From: Luteimonas mephitis DSM 12574
Lineage (GTDB): Bacteria > Pseudomonadota > Gammaproteobacteria > Xanthomonadales > Xanthomonadaceae
Assembly (NCBI RefSeq): GCF_000422305.1
Contig: NZ_KE383816.1
Span: 670,566 to 734,565, forward strand
Direction: 5' to 3'
Length of the DNA: 64,000 nt
Below, piece after piece: positions 47,079 through 55,905 of this stretch. How positions within the stretch are numbered: position 1 is the stretch's first letter; each line of letters opens with the position of its first letter. The notes below the pieces were generated by a model. That model searched no databases and was not told the origin of the DNA. It worked only from the letters and a program-made list of their open reading frames with translations. A program made the translations under genes and the position numbers.

Positions 47079-47819
47079 ATGGCAGCAAGACGCGGCAAGT
47101 CGCAGGCGCGACGCAACTCGGGCAACAGCGGCGGCCTGCCGGGCTGGGCCTGGCTGGTCCTCGGCATCGTGATCGCGCTGTTGGCGGTGCTGACGCTGCC
47201 GCGGCTGCTGAAGTCCGACGGCAACGACGGCTTCATCCTGCCGCGCGCGAACCCGGACGCGCAGCCGTCGTCGTCCAGCGACGACGATGCCGACCTGCCG
47301 GCGCCGGTCGCCGCCGCGCCGAAGCCCGGCGCGAAGGGCGCGGACGACCAGGAGCGGCAGTACGACTTCTACACCGTGCTGCCCGGCCAGGAAGTGGCGA
47401 TGTCCGACGCCGAGCTCGCCGCCAGCGCCCGCGCCGAGGCGGCGCGCAAGCAGCAGCTCGCGCAGCAACAGCAGGCGGCCGCCGCCGCGTCCGATGACGC
47501 GGCCATGCCGGCACCGATCGCGACGACGCCGGCAGCACCCGCGCCTTCGGCCCCGGCGGCGCCGGTGGCCACGAACACGGACACGCAGGCGCCCTACATC
47601 CTGCAGGCCGGCGCCTTCGGTGCATCCGGCGACGCCGAAGCGGTCAAGGCCCGGATCGCCCTGCTCGGCCTGAATGCCCGCGTCGAGTCGGCGTCGATCG
47701 ACGGCAAGACCATCTACCGCGTGCGCATGGGCCCCTACGGCACCGCTACCGAGCTGGCCGCGGCCAAGGGCAAGCTGGCCAACGGCGGCCTGCCGGCGAT
47801 GGCGATCAAGGTGAAGTAG
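47079..47819 (+). CDS. SPOR domain cell-division-type protein (FtsN-like)
   Basis: This 246-residue bitopic membrane protein has a basic N-terminus (MAARRGKSQARR), one membrane helix at about 22-42 (GWAWLVLGIVIALLAVL), a long Ala/Pro/Gln-rich periplasmic linker and a C-terminal SPOR domain (about 168-245, APYILQAGAFGASGDAEA, YRVRMGPYG). SPOR domains bind denuded peptidoglycan at the septum, so an FtsN-like division role is likely but inferred. Its ATG directly abuts the inverted-repeat element, and no strong ribosome binding site is visible in the 18 bp upstream. The argS-SPOR order is conserved in relatives. Confidence 0.85.
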   Translation: MAARRGKSQARRNSGNSGGLPGWAWLVLGIVIALLAVLTLPRLLKSDGNDGFILPRANPDAQPSSSSDDDADLPAPVAAAPKPGAKGADDQERQYDFYTVLPGQEVAMSDAELAASARAEAARKQQLAQQQQAAAAASDDAAMPAPIATTPAAPAPSAPAAPVATNTDTQAPYILQAGAFGASGDAEAVKARIALLGLNARVESASIDGKTIYRVRMGPYGTATELAAAKGKLANGGLPAMAIKVK

Positions 47820-47822
47820 TCC

Positions 47823-47860
47823 GGGATTCGGGATTCGGATTCGGGATTCGGGATTCGGGG
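47823..47860. repeat. GGGATTC heptamer array
   Basis: Four GGGATTC units plus a shortened GGATTC unit follow the SPOR gene stop by 3 bp. It belongs to the family at 1086, 16187 and 33487, here in a single orientation. The rest of the gap to 48075 shows no gene. Confidence 0.85.
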
Positions 47861-48075
47861 GCAAAGCCGCCTGCCGCGTTCGCGCAAGGCCTTTGCTTGC
47901 CGGGAATGCAGGCCGGGGCGCAGCCGCCCTGGCAGGAACGCGGGTCGCGATCAAGGATGACGTTGTCCAGCGCCCGAGGGCGCCTTCCGGGCGATCCGCG
48001 ACCGCCGTCAGGACCCGGTCGCGACCGCTGAGAAGCCGCTGCGGCATGATGCGTGCCCATAGGGAGAGCGCCGCC

Positions 48076-48486
48076 ATGCCAATTGAAGCCGCACTGATCA
48101 AGCCCGTCGTCGACGCCCTGATGGGGCTGTTCAGGCAGGGCGACAACCTGCGCCTGAAGCACAACGCCGAGGCCGCGCTGCGCGAGGCGATCCGCGAGCT
48201 GCTGCTCGCCAGCCCGGACGACAACAAGGCCGAGGCGCGCATCGCCATCGCCAAGGCCGCCGGCATCCTGTCCGAGGACGTGGTGCTGGCCGAGGACATG
48301 CTGAAGAAGCACCGCGCCACCAAGGCGCGCACCAGCGGCAAGGCGGCGACCGGGCGCAAGCGCAAGCCCGCGGCCGCGAAGACCGAGCAGTCCGCGCCTG
48401 CGAAGAAGGCCGCGAAGACCGCACCGAAGCCCGCTGCGAAGAAGGCCGCGAAGACCGCCGCGAAGAAGGCGCCCGGCAAGTCCTGA
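48076..48486 (+). CDS. Small protein with lysine/alanine-rich histone-like tail
   Basis: This 136-residue protein has an N-terminal helical region of about 85 residues (MPIEAALIKPVVDALMGLFRQ) of unknown family and a C-terminal tail of about 50 residues made of Lys, Ala, Pro and Thr (repeated AAKK and KTA units), like histone H1 tails and the Ku tail at 31719-32657. DNA or RNA binding by the tail is plausible but inferred. The start is supported by AGGGAGAG upstream. No operon partner is clear. Confidence 0.65.
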   Translation: MPIEAALIKPVVDALMGLFRQGDNLRLKHNAEAALREAIRELLLASPDDNKAEARIAIAKAAGILSEDVVLAEDMLKKHRATKARTSGKAATGRKRKPAAAKTEQSAPAKKAAKTAPKPAAKKAAKTAAKKAPGKS

Positions 48487-48554
48487 CCCCCGCGCGCCGA
48501 CACCCCGCGCGCGGCGCGGATGCCGCCGGCATGCAACGCGCCTAGAATTGCCGC

Positions 48555-49307
48555 ATGACCAAGACCCTCCTCGTCACCGGCGCCACCGCCGGCTTCGGCG
48601 CCGCCATCGTCGAACGTTTCGCGAGCGCCGGCTGGCGCATCGTCGCCACCGGCCGCCGTGCCGAGCGCCTGCAAGGGGTGGTCGAACGCTTCGGCGCCGA
48701 CGTCGTGCATCCGGCCGCGTTCGACATCCGCGACGCCGACGCGATGCAGGCCGCGCTCGACGCGATCCCCGCGCCGTTCCGCGACATCGACGTGCTGGTC
48801 AACAACGCCGGACTCGCGCTGGGCACCGCGCCGGCGCAGCGCGCGGACCTGGCGCAGTGGCGGCAGATGATCGACACCAACGTCACCGCGCTGGCGACGA
48901 TGACCCACGCCCTGCTGCCGACGCTGGTCGCGCGCCGCGGCGCGATCTTCAACATCAGCTCGATCGCCGGCTCGTACCCGTATCCGGGCGGCAACGTCTA
49001 CGGCGCGACCAAGGCCTTCGTCACCCAGTTCTCGCTCAACCTGCGCTCGGACCTGCACGGCACCGGCGTGCGCGTGACCTCGATCGAACCGGGCTTGGCC
49101 GAAACCGAGTTCACCCTAGTGCGCACCGGCGGCGACCAGTCGGCCTCCGACGCGCTGTATGCGGGCACGCAGCCGATCACCGCCGGCGACATCGCCGAAT
49201 CGGTGTGGTGGATCGCCAACCTGCCGCCGCACCTGAACATCAACCGCTTCGAGGTGATGCCGGTGAGCCAGTCGCTGGCGGGGCTGCAGATCCACCGCGG
49301 CGCGTAA
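48555..49307 (+). CDS. ydfG: Short-chain dehydrogenase (YdfG-like)
   Basis: This 250-residue NADP-dependent SDR closely follows E. coli YdfG, which oxidises L-allo-threonine/serine and reduces 3-hydroxypropionate precursors such as malonic semialdehyde. It has the cofactor motif TGATAGFGAA (8-17), the NNAG motif (83-86), the catalytic Ser in NISSIAGS (about 135-136), Tyr149 and Lys153 (YGATK), and the family C-terminus NINRFEVMPVSQSLAGLQIHR. The symbol is given by strong similarity along the whole length. Confidence 0.9.
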   Translation: MTKTLLVTGATAGFGAAIVERFASAGWRIVATGRRAERLQGVVERFGADVVHPAAFDIRDADAMQAALDAIPAPFRDIDVLVNNAGLALGTAPAQRADLAQWRQMIDTNVTALATMTHALLPTLVARRGAIFNISSIAGSYPYPGGNVYGATKAFVTQFSLNLRSDLHGTGVRVTSIEPGLAETEFTLVRTGGDQSASDALYAGTQPITAGDIAESVWWIANLPPHLNINRFEVMPVSQSLAGLQIHRGA

Positions 49308-49333
49308 GCCAGGCGCGAAGAATCCACCACCTC

Positions 49334-49509
49334 CTGTAGGAGCGGCTTCAGCCGCGAGCTTTGGCTCTTGCCCCCTCTCCCTGCGAAGGCAGGGGAGGTT
49401 GAGAGGGGGTGGCCATGGTTCGCGGTTCTACTGAAAGCACCCCTCCCCAGCCCTCCCCTGCCTTCGCACGAAAGGGAGCAGGAGCTCGCGGCTGAAGCCG
49501 CTCCTACAT
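49334..49509. repeat. REP family A pair with a second inverted repeat nested inside
   Basis: The outer units are GTAGGAGCGGCTTCAGCCGC near 49336 and its reverse complement ending at 49507. Nested inside is a different inverted repeat with perfect 17-bp arms at 49382-49398 and 49452-49468 (TGCGAAGGCAGGGGAGG and its complement). The structure fills the gap between the ydfG-like and speA genes, which converge. Confidence 0.9.
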
Positions 49510-49520
49510 GCGCAAGGCGG

Positions 49521-51416
49521 CTACGCCAGCGGCGTGTCGTCCAGGTAGGTGTAACCGGTCAGCCCGGCTTCCAGCGCATCGTCCAGGCGCTGCGCCTCGT
49601 CGGCCGGCAGGTTCGCGGCTGCGACCTTCTCGCGATACGTGCGGCGCAGGTCGTCGACCTGGTAGCCGACGTAGTCGAGCATCACGTCGGTGGTGTCGCC
49701 GCGACGCTGCTGGGCGATCGTGTAGCCGTCGCCGTCGCCGTCGACCTTGACCTCGATCGCGTCGGTGTCGCCGAACAGGTTGTGGATGTCGCCGAGGATC
49801 TCCTGGTAGGCGCCGACCAGGAAGAAACCGAGGCGATAGCTCTCACCGTGGCGCAGTTCGTGCAGCGGCAGCGAGGTGTCGAGGTCCTCGTTCTCGACAT
49901 AGGTGTCGATCTTGCCGTCCGAATCGCAGGTCAGGTCGGCGATGATGCCGCGGCGCGTCGGCGCCTCGTCGAGGCGCTCGATCGGCACGATCGGGAACAC
50001 CTGGTCGATCGCCCACACGTCCGGCATCGATTCGAACACGCTGAAGTTGACGAAGTACTTGTCGACCAGCCGTTCGCTGAGCTCGTCGAGCAGCGGCCGG
50101 TGGCTTTTCTCGCGGTAGGTCAGGCGCGCATTCACCGCGTGGGCGATGGCGTAGAACAGGTCGTCGATGCGCGCGCGATGGACCAGGTCGAGCTGGCCGA
50201 GCGCGTACAGCGACAGGCCCTCGGCGTGGAAGTGCTGCGCTTCCTGGTACAGCTCCACGGCAGGCCGTTCATCGAGCTCGGCGTGGATTCCGCGCAGATG
50301 GCGGATCACCATCGGCTCGTCGTCGTGCTCGTCGGGCACGCGGCCTTCCGGCGCGGCCTCGACTTCCGAGACGTTGGCCACCAGCACCGCGTGGTGCGCG
50401 GTCATCGCGCGCCCGCATTCGGTGACGATGCGCGGCGCCGGCAGGTCGTTGGCGGCGCAGGCGTCGGCCAGCGGCTGGACGATGTTGGAAGCGTACTGGG
50501 CGATGCCGTAGTTGACCGAGTTGTAGCTGCGCGAGCGCGTGCCCTCGTAGTCGATCCCGAGGCCGCCGCCGACGTCGACGTAGTCGATCACCGCGCCCAG
50601 CTGCGACAGCTCGACGAAATAGCGCGTGGCCTCGCGCATGCCGCGGGCGATGTCGCGCACGTTGGAGATCTGCGAGCCCATGTGGAAATGCAGCAGCTTG
50701 AGCGCGCCGCCCATGCCGGCATCGCGCAGCGACTTCCACAGGTCCAGCAGCTGGCGCGGGCTGAGCCCGAACTTGGCCTTGTCGCCGCCGGAGTTCTGCC
50801 ACTTGCCCGCGCCCAGCGAGGCCAGCCGCATGCGCACGCCCAGCACCGGCTCCACGCCCAGCGCCTCGGCTTCTTCCATCACCAGCCGCAGCTCGGACGG
50901 TTTCTCGACCACGATGAAGGTGTTCATCCCCAGCTTGCGGCCGATCAGCGCCAGTCGGATGTACTCGCGGTCCTTGTAGCCGTTGCAGATGATCAGCCCG
51001 CCCGGGCGCGACAGCGCCAGCACCGCCATCAATTCAGGCTTGCTCCCGGCCTCCAGGCCGAAGCCCTCGCCGGCGTGCGAGGCCAGCGTGCCGGCCACGC
51101 CGCGATGCTGGTTGACCTTGATCGGGTACACCGCGGTGTAGCCGCCGGCGTAGTCCCAGTCGGCCTTCGCCTGCGCAAACGCCTCCTGCAGCATCCGCAG
51201 GCGGTCGCCGAGCACGTCCGGGAAGCGCACCAGCAGCGGCAGGTTGGCGCCCTGCGCCAGGGCGGCGTCGATCACTTCGGGCAGGACGATCGTCGGGCCG
51301 TCCGCGCCGCGCGGCCGCACGACGACCCGGCCGCCGCTGCCGACGTCGAAGTAGCCTGCGGCCCAGTGCGGGATCGAATAGGTCTTGCGGGCCTGGTCGG
51401 GTGACCACGCGGTCAT
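49521..51416 (-). CDS. speA: Biosynthetic arginine decarboxylase
   Basis: This 631-residue PLP enzyme converts arginine to agmatine, the first step of one route to putrescine. The PLP-binding lysine is Lys100 in AVYPIKVNQ. Other conserved parts are EAGSKPEL, LHFHMGSQI, the glycine-rich phosphate site VGGGLGIDYEG and TECGRAMTAHHAV. The length is typical of SpeA. The start at 51416 gives MTAWSPDQARKTYSI, similar to relatives. It is divergent from speE, with 114 bp between them, so both polyamine genes may share regulation. Confidence 0.96.
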   Translation of the reverse strand: MTAWSPDQARKTYSIPHWAAGYFDVGSGGRVVVRPRGADGPTIVLPEVIDAALAQGANLPLLVRFPDVLGDRLRMLQEAFAQAKADWDYAGGYTAVYPIKVNQHRGVAGTLASHAGEGFGLEAGSKPELMAVLALSRPGGLIICNGYKDREYIRLALIGRKLGMNTFIVVEKPSELRLVMEEAEALGVEPVLGVRMRLASLGAGKWQNSGGDKAKFGLSPRQLLDLWKSLRDAGMGGALKLLHFHMGSQISNVRDIARGMREATRYFVELSQLGAVIDYVDVGGGLGIDYEGTRSRSYNSVNYGIAQYASNIVQPLADACAANDLPAPRIVTECGRAMTAHHAVLVANVSEVEAAPEGRVPDEHDDEPMVIRHLRGIHAELDERPAVELYQEAQHFHAEGLSLYALGQLDLVHRARIDDLFYAIAHAVNARLTYREKSHRPLLDELSERLVDKYFVNFSVFESMPDVWAIDQVFPIVPIERLDEAPTRRGIIADLTCDSDGKIDTYVENEDLDTSLPLHELRHGESYRLGFFLVGAYQEILGDIHNLFGDTDAIEVKVDGDGDGYTIAQQRRGDTTDVMLDYVGYQVDDLRRTYREKVAAANLPADEAQRLDDALEAGLTGYTYLDDTPLA

Positions 51417-51490
51417 GGCAGCAATCCGGGAAATCCAGCGGGACGCGCATTCTAGCGTCCGCCGGCCGAAGGGCCGTGATCGGTCTTCGC

Positions 51491-51496
51491 TACAAT
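51491..51496 (+). promoter_or_regulatory. Possible -10 element of speE
   Basis: TACAAT sits 34 bp upstream of the chosen speE ATG. No strong -35 box is visible at 16-18 bp spacing, so this is tentative. It helps decide between the two candidate speE starts. Confidence 0.35.
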
Positions 51497-51530
51497 CCAC
51501 GCCCCCACGATGTCGAGCGAGCGATCCGCC

Positions 51531-52394
51531 ATGGCCGAGCCCACCTGGATGTACGAGAACTTCGAGCCCGCCGGCTCGGCGATCGGTTACCGCGTGACCC
51601 ACAAGCTCGACGAGGTGCAGTCGCCGTTCCAGAAGATCGAGATCTACGAGTCGACCGACTGGGGCAACCTGATGCTGATCGACGGCGCGATGATGCTGAC
51701 CACGCGCGACAACTTCCTGTACCACGAGATGATGTCGCACCCGGCGCTGTTCACCCACGCCGACCCGAAGCAGGTGGTGATCATCGGCGGCGGCGACTGC
51801 GGCACCCTGCGCGAGGTGCTGCGCCACCCGGGCGTGGAACGCGCGGTGCAGTGCGACATCGACGAGCAGGTCACGCGCATGTCGGAGAAGTATTTCCCCG
51901 AGCTGTGCGAGTCCAACGCCGACCCGCGCGCGCAGTTGCTGTTCGACGACGGCATCGCCTACATGGCCAACTGCGCGCCGGGCAGCGTCGACATCGTGAT
52001 CGTCGATTCCACCGACCCGGTCGGCCCGGCCGAGGGCCTGTTCAACAGGGCCTTCTACGAAAGCTGCTTCCGCGCGCTGCGCGACGACGGCATCCTGGTG
52101 CAGCAGTCCGAATCGCCGCTGGTGCTGCTGGAACTGATCCAGGAAATGCGCGGCGAGATGCGCAAGGCCGGGTTCGGCGCGTTCCAGACCCTGCCGTTCC
52201 CGCAGCCGTGCTACCCGACCGGCTGGTGGAGTTGCACGCTGGCGCGCAAGCATGCCGGCCCGGAGAACGGCGGCTTCGGCTTCCGCGAGGCCGACGCCCG
52301 CGGCAAGGCGTTCGCGACGAAGTACTACAGCGCCGACATCCACAAGGGCGCGGCGACGCTGCCGCCGTTCGTCGCCGAAGCCCTCGGCGAATAG
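51531..52394 (+). CDS. speE: Polyamine aminopropyltransferase (spermidine synthase)
   Basis: This 287-residue enzyme transfers an aminopropyl group from decarboxylated S-adenosylmethionine to putrescine. The cofactor-binding motif IIGGGDCGTLRE lies at about 83-94, the catalytic Asp in VDSTDPVGPA, and PCYPTGWWS near the C-terminus. The ATG at 51531 (MAEPTWMYENFEP) is preferred to an in-frame ATG at 51510, because TACAAT at 51491-51496 looks like the -10 box and would leave no leader for the earlier start. It is divergent from speA. Confidence 0.96.
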   Translation: MAEPTWMYENFEPAGSAIGYRVTHKLDEVQSPFQKIEIYESTDWGNLMLIDGAMMLTTRDNFLYHEMMSHPALFTHADPKQVVIIGGGDCGTLREVLRHPGVERAVQCDIDEQVTRMSEKYFPELCESNADPRAQLLFDDGIAYMANCAPGSVDIVIVDSTDPVGPAEGLFNRAFYESCFRALRDDGILVQQSESPLVLLELIQEMRGEMRKAGFGAFQTLPFPQPCYPTGWWSCTLARKHAGPENGGFGFREADARGKAFATKYYSADIHKGAATLPPFVAEALGE

Positions 52395-52874
52395 TCCGCG
52401 TTCGCGGCCCGGGCGCGAGCTAGCCCCGGTCGCCAGGTGACATGACCACCCCGGTACGCAACGCGTGCCTGGGCGGCGCTTGCCGCCGCAATTTCAGGGA
52501 ACGGCTCGCCGGACAAGCCCACCAGCGCTGGCGGATCCCGGAACCGCTCCGGGCCCCCGTCGGCCGCCCGGATCGGCGATCCCCCGCTGATCGAAAAATG
52601 CACCGGACCCGCCCGGCCGGTTCTGCGCGGCCGCGCGCTTCGCGCCGGATCCCCCCCGCCGAGACCGCGGCGGCGTGCGGCCGCCGGCGCGATTGGTGCG
52701 CCCAGCTGAACGCTGTGTCTCCGCACGGGGACCCGAAGACTGTCGGAAACATGTCGGAATGGCGTTATTATTACTGAACCGTCTGGTGCAGTATGTCCGG
52801 ACGGGGCCCCTTCACTCCTGCCCGCGACGTGCAGCGCGCCCTCCCCCCGACGACGGCGTTGCACGGATCCCTCC
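52395..52874. other. 480-bp gap, no recognised gene
   Basis: No known coding sequence is seen. The right part is AT-rich around 52757-52780 and probably contains the promoter region of the kinase gene. It also holds an 8-codon frame (52751-52777) encoding MSEWRYYY, preceded by a direct repeat TGTCGGAA. Whether it is translated is unknown. Confidence 0.5.
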
Positions 52875-53534
52875 ATGACGACCTGCTCCCTGTGCACTGC
52901 GTCCGAGCCCGGCGCCGGCGCGCGCATCCTCAAACGCGGTACCCGCTTCCTGGAACCCGACGTCTACGTCGCCCGGCTGGGCGCGCAGCAGGCCGTGTTC
53001 AAGGACTACCGGCGCTACCGCCGCACCCCGCTGTCGCCGCTGGCGCGCCTGCTGGTCCGGCGCGAGGCCAGGATCCTGGAGCGCCTGTCCGGCTGGGGCT
53101 ACGCGCCCGCGTTGCTCGGCACGATCGGCGGCCTGGTGCTGGGCATGGAATTCATCGACGGCAAGGTGCTCGGCCGCGACGTGGCGATGGTGTCGGACGA
53201 AGTGTTCCGGCGCCTCAAGGGCGCGGTCGCGGCGCTGCACGCCGCCGGCATCGCCCACAACGACCTGCACGGTTCGAACATCCTGGTCAGCGGCGGCATG
53301 CCGCGCGTGGTGGACTTCGCCTCGGCGCTGCCGATGCCGGCCTGGCTCGCGCGCAGCACGTTCGGGCGCCAGCTGCGCCGCAGCGACCTGGCCAACGTCG
53401 TGAAGCTGCAGTCGCGCCTGACCGGCACGCCGCCTTCGCCGGCCGAAGCCGAGGTGCTGGCCGAACCGCGCTGGGTGCGTGCGATCCGCGGCGCGTGGAA
53501 GCGCCTGTATCGCCGCTCGCCGGCCAGCACCTGA
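52875..53534 (+). CDS. RIO/lipopolysaccharide-kinase-like protein
   Basis: This 219-residue protein shows a compact kinase-like fold. The catalytic loop is HAAGIAHNDLHGSNILV (about 129-145, with the HxD-like HND and Asn) and the metal-binding DFG equivalent is VVDFASAL (about 152-159). An invariant lysine candidate is in AVFKDYRRYRR (about 37-47). The order resembles RIO1 and bacterial lipopolysaccharide-type kinases, and the glycine-rich loop is not evident. The substrate is unknown. It converges on the P-II gene. Confidence 0.7.
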   Translation: MTTCSLCTASEPGAGARILKRGTRFLEPDVYVARLGAQQAVFKDYRRYRRTPLSPLARLLVRREARILERLSGWGYAPALLGTIGGLVLGMEFIDGKVLGRDVAMVSDEVFRRLKGAVAALHAAGIAHNDLHGSNILVSGGMPRVVDFASALPMPAWLARSTFGRQLRRSDLANVVKLQSRLTGTPPSPAEAEVLAEPRWVRAIRGAWKRLYRRSPAST

Positions 53535-53556
53535 CAGCGCCTGGCCGGGCGCCGCG

Positions 53557-54000
<444 letters not shown>

Positions 54001-54098
54001 CTATGTCAGGCTTTTCCTACCCCACGTCGCGCCCCGCACCGATGGCGCCGGCACGGTTCCCGCGACAAGCTGGGCCGACACCAAGAGGAACCATTCCC

Positions 54099-54371
54099 AT
54101 GATCGACCTGACCCACATCGACGACCTCGCCCGCCGCCTCAGCAGCCTGGTGCCGCCGTCCATGCGCGAGGGCCGCGAGGAGCTGCAGCAGAACTTCAAG
54201 GCGGTGCTGCAGTCCGGCCTGGCGCGGCTGGATCTGGTGACGCGCGAGGAGTTCGACGTGCAGCGCGCGGTGCTGCTGCGCACGCGCGAGAAGCTCGACG
54301 CGCTGGAAGGCCAGGTCGCGCAGCTCGAAGGCGAGCTGGCGGGCGCGCGCGTCCCGCCGCAGGCCAACTAG
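54099..54371 (+). CDS. ubiK: Ubiquinone biosynthesis accessory factor UbiK
   Basis: This 90-residue protein belongs to the BMFP/YqiC family, known as UbiK, an accessory factor for aerobic ubiquinone synthesis. The pattern MIDLTHIDDLARRLSSLVPP, then REELQQNFKAVLQSGLARLDLVTREEFDVQ and a C-terminal coiled coil (LRTREKLDALEGQVAQLEGEL), is characteristic. An AGAGGA site precedes the ATG. It is 9 bp upstream of comM and probably in one operon with it. Confidence 0.9.
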   Translation: MIDLTHIDDLARRLSSLVPPSMREGREELQQNFKAVLQSGLARLDLVTREEFDVQRAVLLRTREKLDALEGQVAQLEGELAGARVPPQAN

Positions 54372-54380
54372 GCCGCCGCC

Positions 54381-55895
54381 GTGTCGCTTGCGCTCGTGCA
54401 CGGACGTGCGCGCGCAGGAGTCCATGCGCCGGAAGTCCGGATCGAGGTCTACCTCGCCGGCGGACTGCCGCGCATGAACATGGTCGGCCTGCCGGAAGCG
54501 GCGGTGCGCGAATCGCGCGACCGCGTGCGCGCAGCGATCCGCTGCGCCCAGTTCGAGTTCCCGCAGCGCGCGATCACCATCAACCTGGCACCGGCCGACC
54601 TGCCCAAGGACGGCGGCCGCTTCGACCTGCCGATCGCGCTGGGCATCCTCGCCGCCAGCGGGCAGGTGCCGCTGCAGGCGCTGGCGCAGTGGGAGTTTCT
54701 CGGCGAACTCGCCCTGACCGGCGAGCTGCGCGCGGTGGACGGCGTGCTGCCCGCGGCGCTGGCCGCGGCGCGCGCCGGTCGCCGGCTGGTGGTGCCGGTG
54801 GCCAACGGCGCCGAGGCGGCGCTGGTGCAGGATCTCGAGGTCCGCACCGCGCGCACCCTGCTGGAAGTCTGCGCGATGCTCGGCGGCACCCGCGAACTGC
54901 CGCTGGCGATCGCACCGGCGCCGGTGTGCAGCCAGGGCCCGGACATGAAGGACGTGCGCGGCCAGCTGCACGCGCGGCGCGCTCTGGAGATCGCCGCGGC
55001 GGGCGGCCACCATCTGCTGCTCGTCGGCCCTCCCGGCTGCGGCAAGACCCTGCTGGCCTCGCGCCTGCCGGGCCTGCTGCCGGAGGCCGGCGAAGACGAG
55101 GCGCTGGAAACCGCCGCGATCGCCTCGGTCAGCGGCCGCGGCCTGGATCCGGCGCGCTGGCGCGAGCGCCCGTATCGCTCGCCGCACCACACCGCCAGCG
55201 CGGTGGCCCTGGTGGGCGGCGGCGCGGAGCCGCGGCCGGGCGAAATCTCGCTCGCGCACCACGGCATCCTGTTCCTGGACGAACTCCCCGAGTGGGACCG
55301 GCGCGCGCTGGAAGTGCTGCGCGAGCCGCTGGAGTCGGGCGTGGTGACGATCTCGCGAGCGGCGCGGCAGAGCGAGTTCCCGGCGCGCTTCCAGCTGGTC
55401 GCGGCGATGAACCCCTGCCCGTGCGGCTGGGCCGGCGACGTCTCCGGGCGCTGTCGCTGCAACCCGGACGCGATCCGCCGCTACCGCGGGCGCATTTCCG
55501 GGCCGCTGCTGGACCGCATCGACCTGCACGTCGAGGTGCCGCGCCTGCCGCCGGCGCAGCTGCGCCCCGACGCGCCGGAAGGCGAATCCAGCGCCGACAT
55601 CCGCGCCCGGGTCGAGGCCGCGCGCGCGCTGCAGGAGCAGCGCGCCGGCAAGCCCAATGCGCGCCTGGGCCAGGCCGAGACCATGGCCGCGTGCCGGCTG
55701 CGCGACGGCGACCAGCAGCTGCTGGAACGCGCGGTCGATGCGCTGCAGCTGTCGGCGCGCGCCATGCACCGGATCCTGCGCGTGGCGCGCACCATCGCCG
55801 ACCTGGCCGGCAGCGAACGCATCGCCACCGCGCACCTGACCGAGGCGCTGGGCTATCGCGGCATGGAAGGCACGCCGCGCAGCCAGGCCGCCTGA
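54381..55895 (+). CDS. comM: ComM/YifB family AAA ATPase (Mg-chelatase-like)
   Basis: This 504-residue protein belongs to the ComM/YifB family. ComM is a hexameric helicase that extends branch migration during natural transformation in several gammaproteobacteria. It has an N-terminal Lon-like domain (LPRMNMVGLPEAAVRESRDRV), Walker A GPPGCGKT, Walker B ILFLDELPEW, and the Mg-chelatase C-terminal domain with a CPCG...CRC zinc-like cluster (about residues 338-352). The start is GTG at 54381, 9 bp after ubiK. Confidence 0.9.
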   Translation: MSLALVHGRARAGVHAPEVRIEVYLAGGLPRMNMVGLPEAAVRESRDRVRAAIRCAQFEFPQRAITINLAPADLPKDGGRFDLPIALGILAASGQVPLQALAQWEFLGELALTGELRAVDGVLPAALAAARAGRRLVVPVANGAEAALVQDLEVRTARTLLEVCAMLGGTRELPLAIAPAPVCSQGPDMKDVRGQLHARRALEIAAAGGHHLLLVGPPGCGKTLLASRLPGLLPEAGEDEALETAAIASVSGRGLDPARWRERPYRSPHHTASAVALVGGGAEPRPGEISLAHHGILFLDELPEWDRRALEVLREPLESGVVTISRAARQSEFPARFQLVAAMNPCPCGWAGDVSGRCRCNPDAIRRYRGRISGPLLDRIDLHVEVPRLPPAQLRPDAPEGESSADIRARVEAARALQEQRAGKPNARLGQAETMAACRLRDGDQQLLERAVDALQLSARAMHRILRVARTIADLAGSERIATAHLTEALGYRGMEGTPRSQAA

Positions 55896-55905
55896 GCGCC
55901 GCGCC

